A DNA stretch of 64,000 nt from Chelonoidis abingdonii (Eukaryota > Chordata > Testudines > Testudinidae). Below are positions 36,091-48,275 of this stretch, in pieces (the stretch's first letter is position 1; each line of letters begins with the position of its first letter). The DNA is taken from the NCBI RefSeq assembly GCF_003597395.2, contig NC_133773.1:129490865-129554864 (forward strand). The letters run 5' to 3'. The translations under genes were made by a program, and so were the position numbers. The notes beneath the pieces are model-generated. The model made no database searches. It saw nothing but the letters and a program-made list of their open reading frames with translations, and was not told the DNA's origin.

Positions 36091-36589
36091 AAGAGTACAA
36101 AAGCAGTTCGGGCCACTCTTGGATAAAGAGGAACAAATTTCATGAAAAAATAAATATAGTAGTAACCACTTACTTTTCAGCTTGGGTTTTATTAGAGGGT
36201 GACCAAGAAAATGAGTTGAACAGCTGTGCTAGAAGAATTGCAAAATCATGAAATGAAATCTGTTGAAAGAGGAACATGTGTACTTAGGTCTACAGACTAA
36301 TATAATCCCGTGTGAGAGCTAGGAATTAAAGGAATTGTTGCAATTTTATGGTCCCTTCAGACAGTGATCCTACTATTGTATAATGCACAAAATTATAGTG
36401 CCTGCCTCAAAAGAGCTTATTAGACAATGAACTCACCACATTTATGTATTACCTTCAAGTGCTCCAGATGAACAGGGAAATGTCCCTAATAACCTACAGT
36501 GGACAAGTGTAGTAGGGAGTTTTCAAAAGGGAAGTCATATAGCATTGTAGGCCAACTAGAGGGTTCAGATTTCAGCTCTCAGCTATGCT
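36091..36589. other. Intergenic sequence, nothing assigned
   Basis: AT-rich, no recognisable feature. Confidence 0.4.
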
Positions 36590-37110
36590 TGGTCCCAGGC
36601 GGAGACCCAGGTCTGCTGGGGGAGATATTAAGTTACCTGTCTGTAGGAGGAAAAGCTGGTAGGAGCAGAATAAGATGAAAGATTGGCTGTGCTTCCCTTC
36701 TGCCAGAGAGCCAGTGAAAGAACCCTGGATGGAAGAAGCTAGGAAAGGGCCAGAGGAGGCCTGGAGCTAAGTTAGAGAAGTACTCTGGGGAGCCAGAAAA
36801 GAGAACCCGAATAGCAACAGCCACCGCAGACATGGCTTTGGGAAACCATCGAGAAGGGCAGCCTTGGGTTTAGGGAAGTATGTGGCCGCAACTTGAGGGC
36901 AGAGCTCCATAGCAAGAGGAAGGTCCAGACTGCTGGGTAGTAACAGCTAGAGAGGTGGCGAGGAAACCCTGGCACCAGGGCAAAAAGGGCTGTTGAGTGT
37001 ATTTTGTACTTTCTTTACCCCAAAAGGAAAGGTCTGTGTTGTGAAATACCCAAACATCAAATCATCAACTGTCCCATTGGGAAACTGAGGCAGATGATCC
37101 ATCCTTATGG
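36590..37110. repeat. GC-richer repeat-like block, possibly a decayed LTR
   Basis: Purine-rich text (CTGGGGAGCCAGAAAAGAGA and CACCAGGGCAAAAAGGGC) reminds me of solo LTRs in turtle genomes. No paired LTR, TG/CA end or target duplication was found. Overlapping frames here have no domains. Confidence 0.3.
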
Positions 37111-37254
37111 CAGACCAGGTAAGCTGCTGTTATGCGGTCCCAGGTGAAGCCAAAACAATCAACTGAGTTCAGTTCTCACTCTGCTGTTTCCAGGAGGTTC
37201 CATGGGGCCCTGGTATGCACCCAAATGATAGATACAGCCTGAAAAGAACAGTTG

Positions 37255-38700
37255 ATGTTGCCAGCTCTTGCAACTTTTTTTTCTTCAAATTATGGGATTT
37301 GATTGTCTGATGTGTGCACTGTTGACGGTTCTCAGGGAACCCAGGACTGTGAGTTGCCTCTTGTCTCCAAGGTGAGGGAGTCTTGTCTGTGCCTGGCTGG
37401 GTGTCTGCTTTCTAACACCACCAGCCTCTCAGCCACACAAGCACTCTCCTCTGGGACATACCAACCCCTACGTTGTTTTGTAGGTTAACAATGCACCCCA
37501 ATCCCTGAGTCCTTTTGAATCATTCCCCTTTGATAGCCAACCTCTGAGTTGGACTAATTCCCCATCCTTTGTGCCCCAGAGTTGCAGTGTACCCCAGTTT
37601 TATCTTAAACCACCACTTCTGTAAGCCACGTTGAACTTGTGAGCACTTATCATAATAGTAGGTTTAGTCAAGACAGCATGGTTACTGCTGGGCTGGTGTT
37701 GTGGAGATAAGGGGCAGCCCCTAGGCAGTGGTTAGTGAGCAGGAATCTGGGTAGTTGCAGGAGCTAAAATCCGTAGCCAAGGGTCAGGGTCAGAGAGTGA
37801 ATTTCAGTAGTTACCAGCCTAGAGTTGGGAGTCAGGCTCGAAGTCAGTCTGGGATCAGAACAGAACAAGATGAGGTCTGGAGCCACAGCAAGCCAGAAGT
37901 CCTATGTGGTTGCCCAGACAACTTTCTGCGGCATCTTCCAGGGTTAACTAGTAAACGGTGGGCCCATCTGAGGCTGCAGGGTGCTGTCGCTCTGGCCACT
38001 TTAGGCACTGCGGGAAGTAGCACCCAATCGCCACAGGGCTCCTTTGATGTGGCTACATGTGGCCTTCCACTGGCACTATGGGAGCATTCGCTGCCCCAAG
38101 CTGTACAGACCTGGGTTCCAATCCTGAAGCTTCCTATGTTACACCCCCATCAGGGCACCTTTCCTCTGGGTTGGCAGCAGGCCTGGTTTGTCTTAATGAA
38201 ACCAAGTCAGGAGCATGGGCAGCAGGTTCCCAGGAGCACACTTCGGGGACCAAAGTCTTTCCAATCTAGAGGTTGTACAGTCTCGCCCTCTGCAGTCTAG
38301 AGTTGAGGATAGTCTGGACTTCTATATTCCTCATGCCTTTGGACCTGGTCCAGTGGGAGCTGGGGAGACAGAACTGATGGGGGATTGGGAGGTGGAAGAT
38401 GGAGGGCCAAAGGCATGCAGAATTAATTGCTGAGCAAGAAGATGGGCAGATGTGGCGGGGAGAGCTCCTGCAGTGGTGGCCAAGATCACCTTAGTAAATT
38501 TGAGAGATTCAGCAGCACTAATTGTCTCTGACCTTGAGGTGTGGTGGGGCAGGAGGAGTTCAAAAATCCAGACAAACGCTATATAATATATTTTTAATTA
38601 GGAAAAACTTCATGATTTGGGGGCCAATGTCATGATTTTTGAGCATCTGACACATGATTTTTTAACCTTTGGGGCTGGCAATACTGTAGTTAAAGAGGCG
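37255..38700. repeat. Possible hAT-like element interrupted by a GC-rich insertion
   Basis: The left end TTGCCAGCTCTTGCAAC and the right end GGGGCTGGCAATACTG are inverted relatives. CATGATTTTTGAGCATCTGA precedes the right end. The 37300-38570 interior is different, with CAGGGTCAGAG-type repeats, and may be a separate decayed retroelement. The 181-codon frame at 37755-38300 has no recognisable domain. Confidence 0.35.
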
Positions 38701-39519
38701 GTGGATACATGTTTCTGGCACTGAATACAAACTCTTAGGTTAACAGCAAACATTTGCTATCTGTATCGTTAGATATCAAAGCCAGATACTGACAGCTGCT
38801 ATGTTGTCTAAGGGCATAGCCATGCAAGTGGGTCTGTACCTGATCCCTCTATGAATCTTGATAAGTTCTTGGCCTCAGCAACATCCTGTGTCAATGAAGT
38901 ACGCTTTATGTGAACAAGTGCTTTTTTGAGTTTTGAGTTGTCCGTTTTTCAGTTCCCTTGCACGTCTCCTTGCTCTTGTGTTTTGAGACCCAGGGAACAG
39001 AAGCTTTTGGTCTACCTTCTCCAGACCATTTGTATTGTATATACCAGTGTTGTTCTGCTTTCTAGGGTAGACAAGCCCAATCTTACAATCTTTTAATGTG
39101 ATTTTTTTCGGTTTCTCTACTCATGGCAACTAAGATTGTCATGGGGGTAGGATGGGAGGGGGTGAGTGAGAGAAAGAGGTGGCAAAATGCATCCCAGGAG
39201 AGGAGCAGCTACTGACCGAGACCTTGAAGGAGCACCCAGTGAGGTAAGAGGAGACCCAGGACAGAACTGCACTTTGCTAGACAAAAGCCTTTTCATCTAC
39301 TGGTGATTATAACTTCCTAAACTGCCTCGTGTGACACGATTACTCAACCCCCATCAGACCCTTAAGTTACCACTGTGATGTACCAAAGCTGCACTGACTG
39401 AAGAATGAGAACCCGAAGGCCTCTTTATTATCCAGGGTCAGCTCCTCAGCTAGTGTAAATTGTCATAGCTCCAACTTACACCGGTTTAAAAACTGCCCTT
39501 AGGCTGTCTGCTTGGCAGC
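38701..39519. other. Intergenic sequence, nothing assigned
   Basis: No recognisable gene or repeat apart from an isolated GGGTAGACAAGCCC motif at 39065-39078. Confidence 0.4.
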
Positions 39520-39574
39520 ATCATTGAGCTTTCAACATATTTTAGTTGAATAGCAGGTGTGTAGCTGATGGACC

Positions 39575-39715
39575 AGAATGACCTGAAAAAGAGCTCTGTG
39601 CCGCTTGAAAGTTTCTCTCTTTCACCAACAGAAGTTGGTCCAATAAAAGATATTACCTCATCCACCTTCTCTCCCTAATATCCTGGGACCAACGTTGCTA
39701 CAACACTGCAAACCG
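39575..39715 (-). repeat. Single arm of the foldback repeat family
   Basis: GAAAGTTTCTCTCTTTCACC, AACAGAAGTTGGTCCAATAA and AAGATATTACCTCATCCACC match the right arm of the hairpin repeat at 8451-8525. The opposite arm is absent. Confidence 0.7.
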
Positions 39716-40383
39716 ACAATGAACTGTCAAAGGAGCATATATAGTCCAATAGCCTGTTCTGACACATTTTTCAAGTGGGTTTTGACACATCATTTTGGCC
39801 TCTAGGTGCATCTCTTACTGTCTTCACTTGCTAGATTCATCTGGTCACTGTGGTATCTCTGAAAGTGCTAAAACTGTAGGAAATGATAAAGCATGATGTA
39901 GCGTTCATGGGTTGTAAATAGGCTTGGAAGGATTAAATTTTTATCGGTAAATATGGGGAAATCGAAGTTTACCAACAAATGCACATTGACGAAAATGCAT
40001 TTCAATTGATGGTTGAAATTTACACACAGGCAAAGTAGGAAAAATGCTGCTTGAGAACTTCTTAGAGTTTGACTTAAAGATAGTTACTTTGTATATTTTG
40101 ACATGGGACTTTTGATCACTTGTGTTTTAACGGTTACAAAGTTTTTACTTTCTGAATCTGTCTCTGCTGCTGTTAAATATTCTGACCATCCTGCTCATAA
40201 TTTCCCACAACTGTGAAAAATCAAAGGGATAAAAAAATCTAACAAAACCTGCTTAAAGCCCATAATTTTGTGCACTTGTGAACATTTTAATTGATCAAAA
40301 TATACATGATTATCCATTGAAATTATGTAAAAAAATTCTGTCAAGCTACTTTAAACAATTGTCATAGACCTATAATCTATAAA
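39716..40383. other. Intergenic sequence, possible hAT fragment
   Basis: GGATTAAATTTTTATCGGTA near 39930 recalls the terminus of another turtle hAT family, but no matching opposite end is clear. Confidence 0.3.
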
Positions 40384-40562
40384 TGGAGATATCTTATCTC
40401 CTAGAACTGGAAGGGATGGGTTATTGGGTCTAGCCCCCTGCCTTCACTAGCAGGACTAAATACTGACTTTTGCCTCAGATATCTGAGTGGCCCCCTCAAG
40501 GATTGAACTCACAATGCTGGGTTTAGCAGGCCAATGCTCAAACCACTAGAGCTATCCTTCTG
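40384..40562 (-). mobile_element. Turtle tRNA-derived SINE (Cry type), - strand
   Basis: The reverse strand reads a tRNA-like head (GGATAGCTCTAGTGGTTTGA, then GTTGTG-like text and GAGTTCAATCCTTGAGGGGG). The body follows (GTCCTGCTAGTGAAGGCAGG) and a tail, GATATCTCCAT. Box A- and box B-like segments are present but diverged. Confidence 0.85.
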
Positions 40563-41059
40563 CCTTCCACCTATATACTCTTACAGTCAAGTTTAAAATT
40601 TCTCAAATGAGTGATTCTTTTATTATATTTTTTTAGAATATTTCATTCAATAATGATAAATCCATAGAAATACAAATGTGGTGTGACGCATGTGTACGTG
40701 TTTGTAACAGTATATATAACCGCTCAAATTATCTTAAAAGAACTGTAAAGTTGCAAAGTCAAGCATTCAAAGTTAGGAAATACCAGACTTAAGATTGCCC
40801 ATGCAAGATTTGTTCCCCTTGTGCAAATTCATTTTGACAGTCTTTAGTTATGTAATCTCATACTATTTTTCCCTAGGATCCCTGCCTCATACAGTGCAAA
40901 GGATGGAGTGTGCTCACTGAATGGGTAACTATGCAATATTTCTTTTTTATCCTCTTTCAGCATGTGGGCCCCATACATTACTTACAGCAGGCTACTCAAA
41001 TAAATGCAGATAGATTAATTTCCTCATGGGCTTTTCTGTGGTGCCCCATCATCTTAGTT
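40563..41059. other. Intergenic sequence, nothing assigned
   Basis: AT-rich, no feature recognised. Confidence 0.4.
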
Positions 41060-41650
41060 CTTTTACAAGTATAAATGAATTCATCTTCACAACACCCTTG
41101 TGATGAGAGAGGGTATTATCACCATTTTACCCAGGGGGAATCAAGACACAGACATTAAAAACAAAATTGTCCACAGTATCCGCTATTTAAGGTGCCCAAT
41201 TTAAGAAGCCTAGGGACTGATTTTTTTCAGAGTACTTGAGCATTTTACAGCACTTTATGTGTTCAGATCACAGCTCCTAGTGACCACAGGTGCGAGTGTG
41301 AGTTTGTGAGTGCTCAGTACTTCTACAACCCAGAGCTGCGAGTTCAGTCCTTGAGAGGACCACTTAGGGCTCTGGGGCAAAAATCAGCACATGGTCCTGC
41401 TAGTGAAGGCAGGGGACTGGACTCGATGACCTTTTGAGGTCCCCTCCAGTTCTAGGAGATAGGTAGATCTCCAGTTATAAATACAAATCAGTTGATAAGG
41501 CATACACTGATTACCTGTGGAGGTGGTTTAAGTGCCATGCCCAGTATCACAAAGGAACTCCGTGGCAGAGGTAGGGATAGAATGCAGTTTTCCAGGATGA
41601 CGTTTGGCAGCCTTAACGACAAGCATCCTTCTCTTTCTGCAGTTCCCCAG
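41060..41650 (-). repeat. MIR/L3-like sequence on the - strand, interrupted by a SINE
   Basis: ACCATTTTACCCAGGGGGAA lies at about 41123-41142, and AGTATCACAAAGGAACTCCG followed by TGGCAGAGGTAGGGATAGAA at about 41541-41580. Both are antisense MIR-core phrases that would be adjacent without the SINE at 41321-41485 and its flanks. Confidence 0.5.
41321..41485 (+). mobile_element. Turtle tRNA-derived SINE (Cry type), 5' truncated
   Basis: Starts within the tRNA-like head (GCGAGTTCAGTCCTTGAGAG). Continues GGTCCTGCTAGTGAAGGCAG, then ACTGGACTCGATGACC, and ends at GATAGGTAGATCTCCA. Confidence 0.8.
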
Positions 41651-42206
41651 ATCCCTGCTTCATTCACCACTCACCTTCCAGCTTTTGCGCTAAATGAGGC
41701 AGATGCACTGCAGACAACCACCTCATTCATTGCACAGCTTTAATTCATCCCCAGGGCAGGTCCGTCCCAGGCACCCTGTGTGGCAAGGGTCTCACTGAAA
41801 AATATAGTATGTGATTAAAATGTGATCTTGTAATTACATATGCACAAGGGGGCTCAATTCAGGTTGCGGATACCTCTGGCATTTCTTAACTTCTAAGTAT
41901 GTGAGTTTTGCAACCTTGATATTCTTTTAATGCAGTTTTTATAGTAATTTTCTACATTAAAAACATTTTTTTGTTTTTTTCAATTTTTGTGATGTGGAAC
42001 ATATTGAACATCTCCGCCTCAAACACGCACATAGCAGGGCAGGGTCGGGACCTTTAGATCCACAGTACAGTCCTCTATCACTTTTGCTAATGAAGTAACT
42101 AGTAGCAGTTGTAAGCTGTTATCTTCTATATGAATTTGCTACTATAAAGGGAATGAGAGACACTTTGACAGTGGCATTCGCAACTATTTGGTAGACAATA
42201 TGGAAT
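41651..42206. other. Intergenic sequence, nothing assigned
   Basis: AT-rich. No feature recognised. Confidence 0.4.
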
Positions 42207-42214
42207 GTTTAGAC

Positions 42215-42596
42215 TGGGGGCGGGAGGGGGGCAAACTTTTTGACCCGAGGGCGACATTGGGGTTCTGAAAGTGTATGGAGGGCAGGGGTAGTGTATTAAA
42301 TTGCTCCCCGTAGGAGTGTGCTACTTACGATGTACTTCTTACGGCTGCCAGTCCTGGTGCTCCCTAAGTAGCATATGCCTATGGGAGCAATTTGATACAC
42401 TACACCCTAGCGGCTCTCGCTGCTGCACTGCTGGACAGGAGCTCGCAGCCCCGCCACCCAGAGCTCTGGTGGCACAGCGAGCTGTGGCTGCGGGGGAGGG
42501 GTTGGGGGCTAGCCCCGCTGGCCGGAAGCTCAGGGCCTGGGCAGGACAGTCCCATGGGCCGGATGTGGCCCATGGACCGTAGTTTGCCCACCTCTG
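42215..42596. mobile_element. hAT-type element (382 bp) with an inner palindromic element
   Basis: Right end inverted: CAGAGGTGGGCAAACTACGG. The left end carries GGGGGGCAAACTTTTTGACC. Flanks GTTTAGAC (42207-42214) and GTTTAAAC (42597-42604) match at 7 of 8 positions. Inside, GTAGTGTATTAAATTGCTCC (about 42288) faces GGGAGCAATTTGATACACTA (about 42380-42403), a second inverted-repeat unit of about 120 bp nested within. GC-rich interior; overlapping frames on both strands are by-products. Confidence 0.75.
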
Positions 42597-42604
42597 GTTT
42601 AAAC

Positions 42605-44959
42605 TCAAGAATAATGGGTTCAATGGCAGGTTCTGTAAAGGCATGTCCTATAGTGGTTACAGGCCCTTCTGCCTCTGTACCCTCCCGCGCTGCTATCCCC
42701 TCTGGCTGCTAATTCCTATTCTCCCCCCTCGCCCAACTTTCTACTCCCCTCTGTCTATCTCCCCTGCCTCTCCCGCCCCCACATGTTCCTCACTCCTCTA
42801 AATTCCAGGCAGGCTGCTCCCTCCTCCAGGCCACAATGAGCATCCAGCAATTGAAGAGAAAATCCTGCCCTGGTCTGGAACATGCTCAGTTGCTCTGTGT
42901 GCATGATGTATTTGCAATCTGATTGGCACCTTGAAGCTGTGAGGCAGGGCCTGGAGCCTGCGGAGAGCAGGTGGAGTCTTCAGAGAATTTAGCTTGCCAA
43001 ACTCTCAAAAGTCTATACTGAACATGTGTAAACTGAGATTTTTTTTTTTTTCAGAGTTTTAAAACATGGGCAAATTTAGATGTGATTTCACAGGGACAGC
43101 AGAAGGCACATATCTCACCCCAGGGCAAGTATCTGCTCCAAAGCATGCAGATGGTAAATCTTTTCAACTAAAATGGTTGTAAGAGGTTTTTGTTTAACAT
43201 GGGTAAAATGATGTATTTTTAACCCTGAACCTCATTTTGAGAGATGATTGAATTGTTTTCGTCAAAATTTCCTTTACAACAGGTGGGTGGGAGGCAGGGG
43301 GGAATCAGCCAGAGTCAAACAATTGACATTGGAAAATTACAGCCTGAATTGTTTGGCAAAGTTATAAGCAACTGAAAACAAGATCTTATAATGGAAAGTG
43401 GTGGGTAACCTTAACTATAGGCAGTGCTACCTTCATTGCCTAATATGATGTGTAATGGAATTGACAAACTTGCTAAGTCTAATAACAAATCCATGAGTTC
43501 AAATGTCATAGAATTTGCAGTGTGTTTAGGGCAAACCAGGAGGGGAGGCAGAAGCAAATATAGACTGACTGTGAAGAAAGCAACAGAGAGCGAGAGAAAT
43601 TCTAATGAGAGTAAATCCCCTGTATGATATCTTTAGTTAGAATGGAAAGCACCTAGTACAATGTGAGAGCTACTGCAAACATAAGGTGACACCTGGAAAA
43701 ATGAAAAATAACTATTGATAAGGTTCACACTTTTGCAAGTCTGGCTCTGACTGGGGTGATCAAGAGGTTCTATCCTTAATAGCATAATCTAAAAGAACTT
43801 TTCTTAAAAAAAACACCACCACACTCTTGGGGGAAGGAATGTGATTTTAACTTTTTGAGAGAAAGATTTGTGGGCCTGATCTGATTTGTACACATACAGA
43901 AAATTATTTGCAGTTATCTAGACCTTGAACTTCTCCAGGCGTGTATCTATCTCACACATTCATTATAAAAAATTGTAGTATAGGCTATAACAACACACAC
44001 AGCCAGAGGGGAAAGGAGTGGGTCTTTTCACTGATTTTTGTGTGATGCCAGATTGTGACATGTCGTTATTCATCATGAGGCCTGTTCTTAAATTCATTTG
44101 CAAATGATACCAAGCTGAACTTTCACACATTCCTTTTAATCTCCATCAGGTTAAGGTCTCTACTCTGATTGATGTTGTTTTTCACAACCCAGGGGTTTGT
44201 ATACCAAGTGTCAAGAGCAAACTGAATGGCTTAAGACAGCCTTAAATGTGAGAGATGCAAGTGGCATTGCTGCTCTGGAGCAAACTACAAGCCTGGGTGG
44301 GGAAATCTTTAATATGCAAACTAAGCAAGCCAGACATCGGACAATAGAATTATATAATCCATTTTCAGAATGGCCAGCTGTTCCATTAGGAGACTGCTCA
44401 ATTCCCCACTCTTCTTTTTCCCCCAGTGATAATTATGCAAATGTGTGGTGAGACGGGAAGCCAGCTGGGCTACCAACTGAAATATTAAGCTGTGCTTTGT
44501 AACTTCAGACTTCTTATTAGCAGTGCTACTTGTAGAGCTGCAAACTGTATGATAGATGTCTCTGGATGGGGTTTGTCATTTGCCTTAACTTTACCATCAG
44601 CCCACCCAATGCTGTAAACACAAATTTTGTAAATTGTTTAAAGCAAAAATGTTGTATCACCTCCATGCTCATCAAAAATGTTTGTCAGAAAATCCCCTTC
44701 ACTATGCCAAGAAAGGGTCTATTTTAAAATAATCACACACCAAAAGAATCATGCTGTTGGTACAAATGGTCAGAACGCACGTTGAGTGCAAAGTTAATGG
44801 ACTCATATTGCAGCATGGTTTCATCCTCTGCCAGTTTAAGCTACCTTCACTATGCTGTGTGTCTGTCTGTCCCCTGATTTTTGATTTATGTTCTTGTCAT
44901 ATACATACAGATAAGCCTAGCATAAAATCCCTCCTGGGTAGCTGTACTGAATCTTTACC
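42605..44959. other. Intergenic sequence; possible conserved block at 44080-44600
   Basis: The 44080-44600 segment is complex, not AT-monotonous, and contains an 84-codon open frame (44197-44451) just after an AG preceded by TTGTTTTTCACAACCC. It could be a conserved non-coding element or an exon of another gene. No protein family was recognised. Confidence 0.35.
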
Positions 44960-45717
44960 TGTAAGGGGTTAAGACGCTCAAATAACCTGTTTGGCACCTG
45001 ACCAAAAGGACCAATAAGGAAAGAAGATGCTTTCAAATCTTGGGGGAGGGAGGCACAGGGTTTTGTTTGTGCTTTCTTTGGTCTGGTTGGAGAGAGAGAG
45101 ACGAGGCAGGTAAAACATCTCCTGAAAACATACCTGAAATGATCCATATAAGATTACAAAAATTGTAAGTAAAGGCAAAGAAATGTGTTAGATTATCTTT
45201 TGTTTTATCTTGTGAATTTTCCCTATGCTAAAAGGTAATTTCATTCCTGTTTTGTAACTGGGAAGCAGTCAGAGGGGAATCCTCTGTGTTTTAAATCTTT
45301 TTATTTACCCTGTAAAATTACCTTCCATCCTGATTTTGCAGGTGAGTCTCTTACTTTTTTATAAATAAAATTCTTCTTTTAAGAACCTGATTGAGTTTCA
45401 GTGTCCTAAAAACCAAAGGGTTTGGTCTGTGCTCACATTGTAACCAGTTGGCTAGTATATTATTCTGAAGCCTCCCCAGGAAAGGGGATGAAGGAGCTTG
45501 GGTGAATATTTTGGGAGAATAGGGACTTCAAGTGACCCTTTTCCTGAATTTTTGTCTAAATCACTTGGTGGTAGCAGCAATACCGTCCAAAGACAAGGAA
45601 AGGATTTGTGCCTTGGGGAAGTTTTTAACCTAAGCTGGTAGAAATAAGCTTAGGGGATCTTTCATGCAGGTCCCCACATCTGTACCCCAGAGTTCAGAGT
45701 GGGGAGGGAACCTGACA
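44960..45717 (+). mobile_element. Solo-LTR-like block (758 bp)
   Basis: Starts TGTAAGGGGTTAAGACGCTC and ends CAGAGTGGGGAGGGAACCTG then ACA, so it has TG...CA termini. It contains ACCAATAAGG, a TATAAATAAAATTC segment giving an AATAAA signal near 45363-45368, and TAGAAATAAGCTTAGGGGAT near the end. It resembles a solo LTR common in turtle genomes as I remember them. The flanking five bases do not match, and no internal retroviral or retrotransposon genes adjoin it. Confidence 0.65.
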
Positions 45718-46524
45718 GTTCTGGATTTGGGTGCGGCGTGGTTGAAATATAAAAGTGTTGATGTTGTTTTAGTTTGGGCAAGACAATTGGGTGGCAAATT
45801 CAAGAAGAGAGTCCCCTTGTCAGAAAAAGACTGAAAGAAATTGTGTACACACACACACACACACCCCTCCCTACCTTCCAGGCCTTCTGTAGACATGAGA
45901 CAGAAACCAAAAGAGGTATAAGTCTAGTGTTGAAAAAAATTCTTTGCAAATTACCTTTAAGAGACTGTGAGGTGGCTCCAGAATTCTCTGCAGAAGGATG
46001 CCAGTGCTCAGGCATGCTACCTGCAAGGCATTTCCTTCCTGACTACCTGGTGTCAAGAATGGAAGCTCTGCAATCATGCCACATGTGAAAGTGAGGACCC
46101 TGCTCTCCTGTCCAGCAATGCAGATCCTGGGCAATTTGTATGTTTTAAGTTTCTATGGAAGAGGCTTTTCAATACATCCTGAGGCTCCTAAGTGATGTTC
46201 ACTTTCTAAACCCATTTCAAATAAATATGGTTTGTCATGGATATGCTATAGGCTGCTTGTCCTCCATTAAATTTGTTCATCTCCTTCCTCCACGCTCCCC
46301 ATTATTAATATTTGATAAATGTCCACAGCCTGCTAGGTGCTGCATGAAACATTAAATATAGTCAGAAGGAGATGGGTTATAGGAGAAGCAGGTGCTTCAA
46401 GGTGGGTATCACGGAAGGAACAAAAGGGGCACAGGGTGATGCAGTATGAAACGAGGTCAAGGTTGGAGCAAAGCTAAATGGAAACCTTGCAGTTTGGTGT
46501 CCCCTATCCCTGTGCTATCAATGG
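45718..46524. other. Intergenic sequence with an (AC)9 microsatellite
   Basis: The dinucleotide run is at 45847-45864. Overlapping frames on both strands around it lack coding character. Confidence 0.5.
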
Positions 46525-48275
46525 AACATAAGAACGGCCATACTGGGTCAGACCTGTGGTCCATCTAGCCTGGTATCCTGTCTTCCAACAGTGGCCAGAT
46601 GCTTCAGACGCAGGGCAATTATCAAGTGTTCCATCCCCTATCCTAGCTTCTGGCAGTCAAAGGTTTCGGGATGCCCAGAGCACGGGGTGGTGTCTTTGTC
46701 CCTCCTGGCTAATAGCCATTGACGGACCTGTCCTCCATGAATTTATCTAATTCTTTTTTGAACCCTTTTATAGTCTTGACCTTCACAACATGTCCTAGCA
46801 AGCAGTTTCACAGGTTGACCATGCATTGTATGAAGTAGTACTTCCTTATGTTAGTTTTAAAACTGCTGCCTATTAATTTCATTGGGTGACCTCTGGTGGT
46901 TGTGTTATGTGAAGGGGTAAATAACACTTTTTTTTTCCACACCACTCATGATTTGATAGACCTCTATCATATTCCCCGTTAGTCCTCCCTTTTCTAAGAT
47001 GAACGGTGCCAGTCTTTTTAATCTCTTCTATATGGAAGCTGTTTCATACCCTTAGACATTTTGTTGCCATTCTCAGTTTGTTTCCCAACTCCAACGTATC
47101 TTTTTTTGAGATGGGGCAACCAGAACTGCATGCAATATTCTAGGTGTGGGTGTACCATGGAATTATAAAGTGGCATTATGATACTTATTATCTGTCCCTT
47201 TCCTAATGGTTCCTAACATTCTGTTAGATTTTGTCACTGTGGCTGCACATTGAGTTTTCCAAGAACTATCCACAGCGACTCCAAGATTTTTCTTGAGTGG
47301 TAACAGCTACTTTAGATCCCATCATTTAGTATGTGTAGTTGGGATTATGTTTTCCAGTGTGCATTACTTTGCATTGATCAACATGGAATTTCATCTGCCA
47401 TTTTGTTGCTCAGTCACCCAGTTTTGTGAGATCCCTTTGTATCTCCTCACAGTCAGCTTTAGACTTTGAGTAATTTTGTATTGTCTGCAAATTTTGTGAC
47501 CTCACTGTTCACTCCCTTTTTCCATATCATTTATGATAAGATTGGTCCCAGTACAGATCCTTGAGGGATCCCGCTATTTACCTCTCTCCATTGTGAAAAT
47601 TCACCATTAATTCTTACTTTTTGTTTCCTATCATTTAGCTAGTTACCGATCTCTGAGATGAACTTCTCTTTTATCCCATGACTGCTTACTTTGCTTAACA
47701 GCCTTTGGTGTGGGACCTTGTCAAAGGCTTTCCTAAGTACGCTATATCCACTGGATCCCCCTTGTCCACATACTTGTTGACATCCTCGAAGAATTCTCAT
47801 AGATTGGATAGGCATGATTTCCCTTTACAAAAGCTGTGTTGACTCTTCCCCAGCATACCGTGTTCATCTATGTGTCTGATAATTCTATTCTTTTCTATAG
47901 TTTCAACCAATTTCTCTGGTACTGAAGTTAGATTTACCGACCTGTAGTTGCCAGATCACCTCTGGAACTTTTTTTTTAATCAGCTTTACAGTAATGATCA
48001 CCCAGTCATCTGGTACAAGGTTGATTTAAGTGATCAGTTATGTACCACAGTTAGTAATTCTACAATTTCATATATTTGAGTTCCTTCACAACTCTTGGGT
48101 GAATACCATCTGGTCCTGGTGACTTATTACTATCTAAATTATCAATTTGTCCCAAAATGTCCTCTATTGACACCTCCGTCTGGGGTCAATTCCTCGGATC
48201 TGTCGTCTAAAAAGAATGGCAAGTGTGAAAAAGTGGGACACTTATTTTCAAGGGGAGGTATAGTTGCCTATATAA

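Noticed and set aside
37755..38300. 181-codon open frame
   Set aside because: No domain, no splice sites, and it sits in GC-richer repeat-like sequence.
44960..45717. An endogenous retrovirus with genes
   Set aside because: Only an LTR-like block is present. No gag, pol or env sequence adjoins it.
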